64,000 nt of DNA, taken from contig JAOSJV010000001.1 of the NCBI GenBank assembly GCA_027493935.1, forward strand, positions 2,627,157 to 2,691,156, written 5' to 3'. Both the position numbers and the translations under genes were made by a program. Below are positions 19,121 through 27,647 of this stretch, piece by piece. Numbering within the stretch: the stretch's first letter is position 1; every line of letters begins with the position of its first letter. This DNA comes from Burkholderiales bacterium. Lineage in GTDB: Bacteria > Pseudomonadota > Gammaproteobacteria > Burkholderiales > SG8-39. The notes under the pieces are model-generated. The model was not told where the DNA came from. It ran no database searches and saw only the letters and a list, made by a program, of their open reading frames with translations.

Positions 19121-19921
19121 CTACCAGCTGTTGCGCAGCTCGCGCAGCTTTACGAACACGGTGCGCGGATCGGGGTCGTCCGGCAGGTCGGGGAACGCCT
19201 CGCGCAGCCGCGCGATCAGCGTGGGGCTCCGCAGCCGCAAGAACGTGTTGACCTCCATCTCTACGGCGAGCGTCGAAACGTAGGCCTGCGCCGGATCCTG
19301 GCCCGCGAGCTTGTCGAGCATCGCGCGCGCGGCCGCGTTGTCCGGCTCGCGGTCGAGCGTGAAACGCAGATTGTTCTCGATGTAGTCGTGGCCCGGGTAG
19401 ACGAGCGTCGTCCGCGGCAGCCGGGCGAGCTGCTCGGTGAAGGTCTTGTAGAGCTCGGCCGGGTGGCCGCCGTTGTGGCAGTTGCCGGCGCCGGCATTGA
19501 AGAGCGTGTCGCCGCAGAAGAGCGCCGGCTGGTCGGTGCGCGACAAGAGGCAGACGTGGCTCATGGTGTGGCCCGGGGTGTCGAGCACCTCGAGCTCCAC
19601 GGTCTTGCCGACCTTGAGCACGTCGCCGGCGCCGAGGCCGCGCGCCATGCCGGGAATGCGGTCTCTTGCGTTCTTGTGCGCGAGGATCCTCGCACCGGTC
19701 GCCTTCACCATCGCTTCGTTGCCGCCGGTGTGGTCGCGATGCTCGTGCGTGTTCAGGATCTGCACGATCGTCCACCCCGCCTCCCTGGCGACGCGCAGGC
19801 ACTTCTCGTGGTCGAGCGGGTCGACCGCGAGCGCCTCGCCGGTCTCTCCGCAGGCGATCAGGTAGTTGAAGTTTCGGTAGGCGTTCGCGGTCCAGATCTG
19901 CTTGACGAGCACGGCGCGCAT
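19121..19921 (-). CDS. Hydroxyacylglutathione hydrolase-like metallo-beta-lactamase protein (glyoxalase II)
   Basis: The protein has 266 residues from the ATG at 19921. The metal-binding motif THEHRDHTGGN is complete, followed by later ligands in DTPGHTMSHV, CGDTLFNAGAGNC and YPGHDYIENN. The C-terminal helical part (FLRLRSPTLIARLREAFP) is the glutathione-thioester-binding domain of glyoxalase II. The enzyme hydrolyses S-lactoylglutathione to lactate and glutathione. It follows the chromate transporter pair's start by about 55 bp on the same strand. A related thioesterase role remains possible. Confidence 0.85.
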   Translation of the reverse strand: MRAVLVKQIWTANAYRNFNYLIACGETGEALAVDPLDHEKCLRVAREAGWTIVQILNTHEHRDHTGGNEAMVKATGARILAHKNARDRIPGMARGLGAGDVLKVGKTVELEVLDTPGHTMSHVCLLSRTDQPALFCGDTLFNAGAGNCHNGGHPAELYKTFTEQLARLPRTTLVYPGHDYIENNLRFTLDREPDNAAARAMLDKLAGQDPAQAYVSTLAVEMEVNTFLRLRSPTLIARLREAFPDLPDDPDPRTVFVKLRELRNSW

Positions 19922-20087
19922 CTCCGGCGGATGAGTCGATCGGGCAATGATACCGCCGTTGGCGCCGCGCCCACCTGCCCGCGACACCACTGGCGCCTCA
20001 GCCGGCCGCGTCCGCGTCCGCGTCCACACGCATGCCCGCCGCGCTGAAGAACCGCGATCGCGGACGCGTGCCCCTGCGCCCCGGCGC

Positions 20088-20954
20088 TCACGCGTCCGGC
20101 AGCGGAATGAATTCCGTCTCTTCCGGCACCTGGCCGAAGCCCTGCTCGCGCCAGCGCTGCTTCGCCTGCTCGAGCAGCGCGCGGGAGCTGGCGACGAAGT
20201 TCCACCAGATGTGACGGTCGCCGTCGGTCCGGGCGCCGCCGAAGAGCATCACGCGCGCGGCGGAGGACGCCGCGATCTCGACCGTCTCGCCCGCCGGCAG
20301 GACCGCGACGTGGTGAGGCGCAAGCAGCGCACCGCCAATCGCGACGTCGCCTGAGACGACGTATGCGGCGCGCTCCTCGTGCTCGGGCGGCAACCCGAGG
20401 CGGGCCCCGGCGGCGAACGTCGCGGCGACGTACAGCGTCTCGGTGAACACCGGGGTCGGCGCGCGCTCGCCGAACGCGCTTCCGGCGATCACCCGCAGCT
20501 CGACGCCCTTCTCGGAGATTCTGGGGAGCATCGCGCCTGGCACGTGCGCAAACTCCGGCGCCGCCTGCTCGTCGGCAAGCGGCAGCGCCACCCAGGTCTG
20601 GATACCGTGCAGGCGCGCGCCCTGCGCGCGATCCTCCGGCGGCGTGCGCTCCGAGTGGACGATACCGCGGCCGGCGGTCATCCAGTTCACGTCGCCGGGG
20701 ATGATGCGCTGGATCGAGCCCAGGCTGTCGCGGTGCAGCAGCGCGCCTTCGAAGAGGAAGGTCACCGTGGCGAGCCCGATGTGGGGATGCGGGCGCACGT
20801 CAACGCCCTTTCCCGCCGCGAATCGTGCCGGCCCCATGTGGTCGAAGAAGATGAACGGCCCGACCATCTTGTGCGTGGCCGCCGGCAGCAAGCGGCGCAC
20901 CTCGAAACCACCGAGATCCTTGGTGCGCGGCTTGAGGATTGTCGAGGGTTGCAT
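20088..20954 (-). CDS. Pirin family protein
   Basis: The protein has 288 residues. The N-terminal cupin contains FIFFDHMGP, RPHPHIGLATVTFLFEG and GRGIVHSER, with the metal-binding histidines and glutamate of pirins. A second cupin domain follows, containing PPEHEERAAYVVSG. Pirins are Fe-dependent proteins; some bacterial members are quercetin dioxygenases and others are regulators. No neighbour indicates which applies here. The gene stands alone on the minus strand. Confidence 0.9.
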   Translation of the reverse strand: MQPSTILKPRTKDLGGFEVRRLLPAATHKMVGPFIFFDHMGPARFAAGKGVDVRPHPHIGLATVTFLFEGALLHRDSLGSIQRIIPGDVNWMTAGRGIVHSERTPPEDRAQGARLHGIQTWVALPLADEQAAPEFAHVPGAMLPRISEKGVELRVIAGSAFGERAPTPVFTETLYVAATFAAGARLGLPPEHEERAAYVVSGDVAIGGALLAPHHVAVLPAGETVEIAASSAARVMLFGGARTDGDRHIWWNFVASSRALLEQAKQRWREQGFGQVPEETEFIPLPDA

Positions 20955-21079
20955 GTTCGCTCCCGGGTCGCGCGCCGCGTCGGCTCGACGCGGCGCATCG
21001 CCCGGAGCGTAGCAAAGCCGCCGGTCCGCGCGAAGCCGTTCCGGCGCGTGTCGGCGGCAAAACCGCTTAGACTCGCGGG

Positions 21080-21817
21080 ATGGACCACCCCGTGACCCCG
21101 GCCCTCGGCGCCGAGCTCTTCCCCTCCGGCCGCCTGCGCGCCGGCATCAACCACTCCAACTTCCTGCTGGTGCGGCCGGGCTCGCCGCACGGCGCACCGC
21201 AGGGCATCGCGCCCGACCTCGCGCTCGAGCTCGCCCGCCGGCTCGGCGTGCCGGTCGAGTACGCGAGCTTCGACGGCGCCGGCAAGCTTGCCGACGCGGT
21301 CGCAAGCGCGGCGGTCGACGTCGGCCTGCTCGCGAGCGAGGCCGAGCGCGCGAACGTGATCGAGTTCAGCTCAGCGTACCTCGAGCTCCCGGTGACCTAC
21401 CTCGTGCAGGCAGGCTCGCCGATCCGCTCGATCGCCGACGTGGACGCCAAGGGTATGCGCATTGCCGTGTCGGCGCGCAGCGCCTACGACCTCTATCTCA
21501 CCCGCACGCTGAAGCACGCGAAGCTCGTGCGCGCCGCGGGCATCCCGGCGTCCTACGCGCTCTTCGCCGCGCAGCAGCTCGACGCGGTGGCGGGCCTCAA
21601 GCCCGGGCTCCTCGCCGAGGCGCAGAAGCATCCCGGCGCGCGCGTGCTCGACGGGCAATTCACCGCCGTGCAGCAATCGATCGGCGTCCCCAAGGGCCGC
21701 GCCGCCGCGGCGGCGTACGTCCGCGACTTCGTCGAGGACGTGAAGCGCTCCGGGCTGGTCGCGCGGCTGGTCGAGCGCCACCGCGTGAGCGGCGTGAACG
21801 TCGCACCGCCGGCCTAG
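21080..21817 (+). CDS. Periplasmic-binding-protein-like (SBP family 3) protein lacking a signal peptide
   Basis: The protein has 245 residues. The fold is recognisable from GRLRAGINHSNFLLV, IAPDLALELARRLGVPVEY and FSSAYLELPVTYLVQAGSPIRSIADVDAKG, the pattern of family 3 amino-acid-type solute-binding proteins. No signal peptide, lipobox or twin-arginine motif is visible at the N-terminus (MDHPVTPALGAELFPSG), and no upstream in-frame start would supply one. No permease or ATPase genes are near. It may be an orphan cytoplasmic ligand-binding protein, or the start may be mis-set. Confidence 0.7.
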   Translation: MDHPVTPALGAELFPSGRLRAGINHSNFLLVRPGSPHGAPQGIAPDLALELARRLGVPVEYASFDGAGKLADAVASAAVDVGLLASEAERANVIEFSSAYLELPVTYLVQAGSPIRSIADVDAKGMRIAVSARSAYDLYLTRTLKHAKLVRAAGIPASYALFAAQQLDAVAGLKPGLLAEAQKHPGARVLDGQFTAVQQSIGVPKGRAAAAAYVRDFVEDVKRSGLVARLVERHRVSGVNVAPPA

Positions 21818-21912
21818 GGCGGCCTCCGCATCGTGATGCGAGCCGTTCGACGGTTCTTCCACGCGTTCTCGTTCGCGGGAACGACGGTCCTCCGCGGCGC
21901 CTGTTCGCGGCC

Positions 21913-22632
21913 ATGCCCGAGGTGAAGCTCTCGATCATCGTCCCGGCCTACAACGAGGAGCGGCTGATCGCCGCCACGCTCGACTGCATCCGCAAGGCGC
22001 TGGACGGCCGGCCCGCGCAGATCATCGTCTGCGACAACAATTCGACCGACCGCACCGCCGAGCTTGCGCGCATGGCCGGCGCCGAGGTCGTGTTCGAGCC
22101 CGTCAACCAGATCGCGCGCGCGCGCAACGCCGGCGCGGCGCGCGCCTCGGGCGACTGGCTCGTCTTCGTCGACGCAGACTCGTGCCCCAGCCGCGCGCTG
22201 CTCGCGGACATGCAGGCCGCCATCGCCTCGGGACGCTGCATCGGCGGCGGCAGCACGGTGGCCTTCGCCAACCCGCGGGTGGACGTCCGGTGCTGGGTTG
22301 CATTCTGGAACGCGCTCAGCCGGACCACCGGCTGGGCTGCGGGCTCGTTCATCTTCTGCGAGGCGGCGGCATTCCGCGAGGCGCACGGCTTCGACCAGAC
22401 GCTCTTCGCCGCCGAGGAGATCGATTTCTCCCGCCGCATGAAGCGGCTCGCGCGCCGGCGGCGCATGCGCTTCGTCATCCTCCGCCGCCATCCCCTGCGT
22501 ACCAGCGATCGCAAGGTGCGCCTCTACAGCCCGCTCGAGCACCTCGCGTTCCTGCTCCGTTTCGTGACCACGGGCGGGCGCAACCTCCGCCGCCGCGAGG
22601 CCTGCTCGATCTGGTACGACGGGCGGCGCTAG
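21913..22632 (+). CDS. Glycosyltransferase family 2
   Basis: The protein has 239 residues. It begins with the GT-A fold signature LSIIVPAYNEERLIAATLD, then CDNNSTDRTAELAR and the DxD-type motif VFVDADSCPS near residue 93. There is no membrane helix except a weakly hydrophobic stretch late (LEHLAFLLRFVT). It transfers a sugar from a nucleotide donor to an unknown acceptor. It stands between the SBP-like gene and a small basic-protein gene, neither of which informs the acceptor. Confidence 0.88.
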   Translation: MPEVKLSIIVPAYNEERLIAATLDCIRKALDGRPAQIIVCDNNSTDRTAELARMAGAEVVFEPVNQIARARNAGAARASGDWLVFVDADSCPSRALLADMQAAIASGRCIGGGSTVAFANPRVDVRCWVAFWNALSRTTGWAAGSFIFCEAAAFREAHGFDQTLFAAEEIDFSRRMKRLARRRRMRFVILRRHPLRTSDRKVRLYSPLEHLAFLLRFVTTGGRNLRRREACSIWYDGRR

Positions 22633-22711
22633 CGCGGCGCACCGGGCAAGCCGTGCCGAAAGCCCTTATGCTGATGCCTTGACCGCACCGCCAATTCGCG
22701 AGGAATCAATC

Positions 22712-22870
22712 ATGGCCAAGCCCAACTATGCGTTCGCCAAGCGTCAGCGGGACCTCGCCAAGAAGCAGAAGAAGGAAGAGAAGCGCCAGCGCAAGGCGCT
22801 CAACAAGCAACGCGCGCCCGCCGATGCACCGCCCCCGCCGGCGACCGACGTCGAGCCGAAGGAGTCTTGA
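22712..22870 (+). CDS. Small lysine-rich conserved hypothetical protein
   Basis: The protein has 52 residues with an ATG at 22712 and GAGG-like sequence shortly upstream (22699-22703). It is extremely basic (FAKRQRDLAKKQKKEEKRQR) and then ends in a proline-rich acidic tail. I recall very similar short proteins beginning MAKPNYAFAKRQ as conserved hypotheticals in betaproteobacteria. The composition suggests RNA or ribosome binding, which is not shown. It has no domain and is too short for many gene finders. Confidence 0.7.
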   Translation: MAKPNYAFAKRQRDLAKKQKKEEKRQRKALNKQRAPADAPPPPATDVEPKES

Positions 22871-22983
22871 TCGCTCTCTCTACCGGGCGCCCGGCGCGCG
22901 CGGCGTCCTGCACGAGCGCGAGCGAGCGGGCCGCCTGGGGCCCCGCACCGGGACAGATTTCGCCGACCTGAGCAGGAGAAGCT

Positions 22984-23991
22984 ATGAACCCGAACGTCGA
23001 CGCGCGGACGCCCTTCGCACCTCCCGTGGTGGACCGCCTCTCGGTCCGCGTCGTGGTGGATTCGCACTACGAGCGTTTCCTGCCGAAGGCGACGCACCCC
23101 GCGGTCGGCATCGAGCACGTGGGCGAGATCCGCGGCCGGCAGATGTCTACGCTGGCCGGCGAATGGGGCTTGTCGCTCCACCTCGAATCGGAGTACCGGG
23201 GTGCCAAGTCGCAATATCTGCTGGACTTCGGGTACACGTCCGAGGTGCTCAATCGCAACATCGACCTCCTCGGCATCGACCCGGCGCGAATCCGCGGGCT
23301 GATCCTGAGCCATGGCCACCGCGACCACTACGGCGGCCTGGTGGGATTCGTGAACCAGCACCGCGCGCACATGCGCGAAGACCTCGCGCTTTGCGTCGGC
23401 GGCGATACGGTCTTCCGCGAGAAGTGGCTTCCGGCGCGAGTGGGCGAGGCGCCGGTCTCCTGGGGCGCCCTCGACCGCACCGCGCTCACCGCCCAGAACA
23501 TCGTGCCGGCCTGCTGCGACGCGCCGGCGGCGCTCGAGGGTCCGTTCACCACCGGTTGTATCGAGCGGACCTCGTTCGAGAAGGTCACTGGCGGCACGCG
23601 CGTCCGCTTCGAGCATTTCAGCGATGCCGAGCGGCGGGGCGAGCTCGTGCTGGACGAGCATCCGGACGAGCACGGCACCTGCTTCGTGGTGCAGGGCCGC
23701 GGCCTCGTGGTGATCTCCTCGTGCGGGCACGCCGGGATCGTGAACACCGTGCGCACCGCGATGAAGGTCGCCAACGTCCCGAAGCTGCACGCGGTGATCG
23801 GCGGATTTCATCTCGGGATGGCGAGCGCCGAATACATCGGCCACACCGTCGACGAGCTCGCCGCTCTCCGGCCCGACGCGATCATCCCGATGCACTGCAC
23901 CGGCGCGCCCTTCATCGAGGCCATGCGGCACCGCATGCCGGACCGCGTCGTGGCCAACAACCTCGGCAGCCGGTTCACCTTCGGCGCGTAG
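22984..23991 (+). CDS. MBL-fold metallo-hydrolase
   Basis: The protein has 335 residues with a plausible RBS (AGGAG, 22974-22978). The metal site SHGHRDHYGGL near residue 105 is intact, with later ligands in SSCGHAGIVNT and PMHCTG. The arrangement and length resemble the family annotated as 7,8-dihydropterin-6-methyl-4-(beta-D-ribofuranosyl)aminobenzene-5'-phosphate synthase-like MBL proteins, whose real activities in bacteria are mostly unknown. No signal peptide is seen. A 310-bp gap separates it from the truncated AraC-type gene. Confidence 0.82.
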   Translation: MNPNVDARTPFAPPVVDRLSVRVVVDSHYERFLPKATHPAVGIEHVGEIRGRQMSTLAGEWGLSLHLESEYRGAKSQYLLDFGYTSEVLNRNIDLLGIDPARIRGLILSHGHRDHYGGLVGFVNQHRAHMREDLALCVGGDTVFREKWLPARVGEAPVSWGALDRTALTAQNIVPACCDAPAALEGPFTTGCIERTSFEKVTGGTRVRFEHFSDAERRGELVLDEHPDEHGTCFVVQGRGLVVISSCGHAGIVNTVRTAMKVANVPKLHAVIGGFHLGMASAEYIGHTVDELAALRPDAIIPMHCTGAPFIEAMRHRMPDRVVANNLGSRFTFGA

Positions 23992-24301
23992 CAAACGCCT
24001 TCGCGCAACGTCTGGCGGGCGCGCGCGCCGGCGGGTCCGGCCGCGACACTCCGGGAAGCGGGAACGTCCCGTCGCTGGCGGTGTGCTGCACGGCGCGCGG
24101 CGCGCGAGCCCTCCGGCCATCGCGGCAGATGCAGCCGCGTGACGTTGGACCCGTCTTGGCCCAGTACACGGCCGGGCCAGCCACAGGCACCGTGGGCGCA
24201 GGATGGGCTCGTCCTAGCGCGCCGCACGGCAAGAAACCCCTCGACGGGAAGGTGTACGATGCCACCGAGCGCGCGCATGCGGCGCGCCAGGGGAGGAATG
24301 T
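23992..24301. other. Intergenic region, no feature recognised
   Basis: Three hundred and ten bp separate the MBL gene from the small cupin gene. I see no credible gene, and the frames are low-complexity. An AGGGGAGG-like stretch at 24288-24296 can serve as the ribosome-binding site of the gene starting at 24302. Confidence 0.35.
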
Positions 24302-24664
24302 ATGCGTGCAGCCGAAGGACCGGTCCGGATCCGGTCGTTCGCCGACGAGGACGTGCTGCGCCCCCGGTTCGGCATCCGTTCGGGCGGCATGGCGGCCGGC
24401 AACCGTCTCTCGCACCGGCACGACGACTTCGAGGTGCTGTTCCTCGCTTCCGAGGCGTCGGCGCGGCGGATCGGCCTGCACGAACGCGCCATCCGGCACG
24501 GCCGCATCTTCTTCATCGCACCGATGACGCCGCACCAGATGCGCTTCGATGCCGACGCCGCGTGCGATCAGCTTCTCACGGCCGCGGCGCGCAGGCCCCT
24601 GGACTGGTCTTCTCCGGGAGCGCCTGCGAACCCCGCAGCGCACAGACGGCATGATTCGCGTTGA
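24302..24664 (+). CDS. AraC-type N-terminal cupin domain, truncated regulator
   Basis: The protein has 120 residues. The first about 80 residues match the arabinose-binding-type cupin of AraC regulators: LSHRHDDFEVLFLASEA, then IRHGRIFFIAPMTPHQMRFD. After residue 85 the sequence becomes proline and arginine-rich and ends, with no helix-turn-helix domain in any frame before the transketolase gene 11 bp later. It therefore looks like the 5' remnant of an AraC regulator whose DNA-binding half was deleted, or a stand-alone sensor cupin. Its position just upstream of the transketolase genes suggests it once controlled them. Confidence 0.6.
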   Translation: MRAAEGPVRIRSFADEDVLRPRFGIRSGGMAAGNRLSHRHDDFEVLFLASEASARRIGLHERAIRHGRIFFIAPMTPHQMRFDADAACDQLLTAAARRPLDWSSPGAPANPAAHRRHDSR

Positions 24665-24674
24665 GCACAGTCCG

Positions 24675-25550
24675 ATGCAGAAGCGCGCGCGGCTGAACGG
24701 CAAGTCCCCCGGCGGCTGCGGCGACGGCAGGCTACGGGCAGGCGCGCCCGCGCCGGTTCGCGTCGGCGATCTCGCGCGGCTCGCGACGCGGATCCGGCTC
24801 CACGCCGTCCACATGGTGGGAATCCAGGGCTTCGGCTACCTCGGCCAGGCCCTGTCCGCGGCGGAGATCTTCGCCGCGCTCTACGGCGGCGGCCTGATGC
24901 GCCCCGGCTGGGACCGCTTCTGCCTCTCGCCCGCGCATTACGCGGTCGTACACTACGCCGCGGCCGCCGAGGTCGGGCTGCTCCATCCGGAAGCGCTCAA
25001 GTCCTACGGCAGGGACGGCACCGAGCTGGAAGCGATCAGCACCGAGCGCACGCCGCTCCTCGACCTGACGTGCGGGTCGCTCGCGCAGGTGATCTCGGGC
25101 GCGATCGGCTTTGCGCTCGCTTCGCGTTATGCCAAGGACGACCGGCGCGTGTTCGCGCTCCTGAGCGACGGCGAGATGGAGGAGGGTCAGACCTGGGAAG
25201 CGGCCATGTTCGCCGCGCATCACGCGCTGGATCGCCTGGCGGTCGTGATCGACGCCAACAACTCGCAGGTGGACGGGCAAGTGAACTCGGTGACGACGCT
25301 CGAGCCGCTCGCCGACAAGTGGCGGGCGTTCGGCTGGCGCGCGCTCGAGGTGGACGGTCACGACGCGGACGCGCTCGTGGCATCGATGCAATCGACCGCT
25401 TCGGAGCGCAAGCCCCTGGTCGTCATCGGTCGCACGCAGATCCTGGGCGGCCTGAAGTCGGTCCCGGCGACCGCGGACGGCCATTTTCTCAAGCTGGATC
25501 CGGCGCTGAAGGCGGCGGTCATCGCCGAGCTGGAGGCCCGCCTTGCTTAG
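24675..25550 (+). CDS. Transketolase-like protein, N-terminal (TPP-binding) subunit
   Basis: The protein has about 291 residues from the ATG at 24675; starts at 24651 or earlier are also open. It contains the transketolase N-half pattern: GYLGQALSAAEIFAALYGG, DRFCLSPAHYAVVHYA and the TPP motif LLSDGEMEEGQTWEAAMFAA with VVIDANNSQVDG. The usual GDG is SDG here. The C-terminal half is encoded separately by the next gene, which overlaps by 8 bp. Split transketolases of this kind often act on unusual sugars or alpha-hydroxyketones rather than in the main pentose pathway. The downstream crotonase suggests a dedicated carbon-carbon cleavage pathway. Confidence 0.85.
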   Translation: MQKRARLNGKSPGGCGDGRLRAGAPAPVRVGDLARLATRIRLHAVHMVGIQGFGYLGQALSAAEIFAALYGGGLMRPGWDRFCLSPAHYAVVHYAAAAEVGLLHPEALKSYGRDGTELEAISTERTPLLDLTCGSLAQVISGAIGFALASRYAKDDRRVFALLSDGEMEEGQTWEAAMFAAHHALDRLAVVIDANNSQVDGQVNSVTTLEPLADKWRAFGWRALEVDGHDADALVASMQSTASERKPLVVIGRTQILGGLKSVPATADGHFLKLDPALKAAVIAELEARLA

Positions 25551-26544
25551 GCCGCCCTACGAGATCGTGCTGAAGCCGTACGGGAAGGCGCTCGTCGAGC
25601 TCGCGCGCGAGCGCACCGACATCATCTGCCTGAGCGGAGACCTCACGCGCCAGACCGAGACCGATCTGTTCCGCGATGCGCTGCCGGACCGCTTCATCAA
25701 CGTCGGGATGGCCGAGGCCAACATGATCGGCATCGCCGGCGGGCTTGCCCGCGCCGGACACACGGTGTTCGTCAACACGTTCGGCGTGTTCTGCACCCGG
25801 CGCTGCTACGACCAGGTCGCGATGGCGATCGCCTATCCCAACCTGGACGTGAAGATCGTCGGCTTCATGCCGGGCCTCTCCAGCCCCGGCGGGCCCAGCC
25901 ACCAGGCGATCGACGACGTCGCGCTCATGCGGGCGCTGCCCAACATGACGGTCGTCGATCTCGCAGATGCAGTCGAGATCTCGCAGGCCGTGCGGGCGGT
26001 GGTCGAGCGGCGCGGCCCGGTGTATCTGCGCCTGAAGCGCGGCGAGATTCCCGTGGTTTCGGAAGCCTCGCGCCGGTTCTCGCTGCACGAAGCGCAAGTG
26101 GCGAAGAAGGGGCGGGAGGCCTGCATCGTGGCCTCGGGCATGATGGTGCCGGCCGCGCTGGTGGCGGCGGACGTCCTGGACGCGAACGGCGTCTCGACCT
26201 GCGTGATCAACTCGCCGGTGATCAAGCCGCTCGACGCGGCGACGATCGTGGCAGCGGCGCGCGGTGCGCGCGCCGTCGTCACCGCCGAGAACCACTCGGT
26301 GATCGGCGGCCTCGGCTCGGCCGTGGCCGAGGCGCTTGCGGAGGCGGGCGTTGGCGTGCCGCTGCGCCGCATCGGCGTGGCCGACGTCTTCGCCGAGTCC
26401 GGCAGCCGCGAGTACCTGTTCGACCGCTACAACCTCGGTGTGCAGAACATCGTAGACGCCGCCTGGATCACGATCGCCCCCACGAAACCCGTCCCCGCGG
26501 CGCCAGCCATGCCGCTGACCGCGGGCACCTACGCCCCCGTCTGA
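25543..26544 (+). CDS. Transketolase-like protein, C-terminal (pyrimidine-binding) subunit
   Basis: The protein has 333 residues from a TTG start that overlaps the previous stop (TTGCTTAG). It holds the Pyr domain (ICLSGDLTRQTETDLFRDAL, RFINVGMAEANMIGIAGGLA with the conserved catalytic-type Glu) and the C-terminal domain (AVVTAENHSVIGGLGSAVAE). It pairs with the preceding TPP subunit to make one active transketolase-type enzyme. A short extension rich in Pro and Ala ends the protein. The crotonase gene follows 24 bp later, so all three are one operon. Confidence 0.88.
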   Translation: MLRPPYEIVLKPYGKALVELARERTDIICLSGDLTRQTETDLFRDALPDRFINVGMAEANMIGIAGGLARAGHTVFVNTFGVFCTRRCYDQVAMAIAYPNLDVKIVGFMPGLSSPGGPSHQAIDDVALMRALPNMTVVDLADAVEISQAVRAVVERRGPVYLRLKRGEIPVVSEASRRFSLHEAQVAKKGREACIVASGMMVPAALVAADVLDANGVSTCVINSPVIKPLDAATIVAAARGARAVVTAENHSVIGGLGSAVAEALAEAGVGVPLRRIGVADVFAESGSREYLFDRYNLGVQNIVDAAWITIAPTKPVPAAPAMPLTAGTYAPV

Positions 26545-26568
26545 GCACCACTCCAAGGAGACGTGACG

Positions 26569-27429
26569 ATGTCACTGCAGAAGTTCGTGCCGACGCCCAG
26601 GTACGAGGAATACAAGGAGCTCTTCAAGGATTTCTACAAGCTGGAGCGGCGGGCCGACGGCGTGCTGCTCGTACAGGCCCACACCAACGGCGGTCCGGTC
26701 CAGCTGAGCGTGGAGAACCACCGCTCCCTCGGCCAGCTGCTCAAGGTGGTCGGTGCCGACCCGGAGAACGAGATCATGATCATCACCGGGTCGGGCGGAG
26801 AATTCATGATGGACTCCGACCCCGAGGGCTTCAAGCTCGAGGAGCAGGATCTCGCGCACTGGGCGTACGAGTACGCCTACAAGGACGGCCGCATCAACGT
26901 GAGCGCGCTCGTCAACGACCTCGAGATACCGACCATCGGCGTGCTGAACGGCCCGGGATTCCACACTGAGATCTGCCTGATGTGCGACATCACGCTGTGC
27001 GCCGAGGACGCAACGATCTTCGACCTGCACTACGACATCGGCTCGGTGCCGGGCGACGGCATCCACACCTGCTTCCAGGAACTGCTCGGCGTGAAGCGCG
27101 CGGCCTATGCGCTGCTCACCGGCGAGGCGATCGATGCCCGCAAGGCGCTCGACTACGGGATGGTGAACGAGGTCCTGCCGCGCGACCAGTTGATCCCGCG
27201 CGCCTACAAAATCGCCGATCACATCATGACGCAGCCGCGGATCACGCGCCGTCTGACGACGCAGGTCGTGCGTCGGCCCTGGAAGCAGCGCGTCACCGAC
27301 AACCTGGACGGCGGGTTCGGCATCCAGATGTTCGCCCACCTCGCGAAGAAGAGGGCGATGCACGGCCACAAGCACATCGCCGACACGGTCGACTACGTGC
27401 GCAAAGGCAAGAAGAACAACTTCGACTAG
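26569..27429 (+). CDS. Crotonase-family protein resembling 6-oxocamphor hydrolase
   Basis: The protein has 286 residues from the ATG at 26569, with AGGAG 10-15 bp upstream. The whole length resembles the beta-diketone (retro-Claisen) hydrolase 6-oxocamphor hydrolase rather than ordinary enoyl-CoA hydratases: SVPGDGIHTCFQELLG and LLTGEAIDARKALDYGMVNE. From what I remember of that enzyme, its His122, His145 and Asp154 line up with His132, His154 and Asp163 here. If so, it cleaves a C-C bond in a cyclic 1,3-diketone without CoA. It is the last gene of the transketolase operon. The substrate is unknown and the assignment rests on remembered motifs. Confidence 0.7.
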   Translation: MSLQKFVPTPRYEEYKELFKDFYKLERRADGVLLVQAHTNGGPVQLSVENHRSLGQLLKVVGADPENEIMIITGSGGEFMMDSDPEGFKLEEQDLAHWAYEYAYKDGRINVSALVNDLEIPTIGVLNGPGFHTEICLMCDITLCAEDATIFDLHYDIGSVPGDGIHTCFQELLGVKRAAYALLTGEAIDARKALDYGMVNEVLPRDQLIPRAYKIADHIMTQPRITRRLTTQVVRRPWKQRVTDNLDGGFGIQMFAHLAKKRAMHGHKHIADTVDYVRKGKKNNFD

Positions 27430-27511
27430 CGTCCCGAGTCAGAAGTTCGTCGAACGCGTTCATCGAGAGCAAGGCACTCGACTAGTGCGCGGACGCGACC
27501 GCAGGCATGCG

Positions 27512-27647
27512 AAAAACCGCACCGTTCGTCGTCAGGCTAGGCGCGCGACGCCGCCAAGACTGGCCGTCTTGGCAAGGAGCGGAACGACGCTTGGCGGCGA
27601 ACCGTGCGGTTTTTCGTCGACGGATCTCTGACTCGGGACACTCTAGC
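27512..27647. repeat. Dispersed repeat with nested inverted repeats, full copy
   Basis: Outer arms GAAAAACCGCAC at 27512 and GTGCGGTTTTTC ending at 27615 extend to 27 bp with four mismatches. An inner perfect hairpin, GCCAAGAC (27553-27560) and GTCTTGGC (27566-27573), lies between them. The right half, 27564-27647, matches the copy at 12011-12090. Both copies sit between convergent genes, so they may act as bidirectional terminators or be remnants of a miniature mobile element. It occupies most of the 367-bp gap between the crotonase and SMP-30 genes. Confidence 0.75.
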
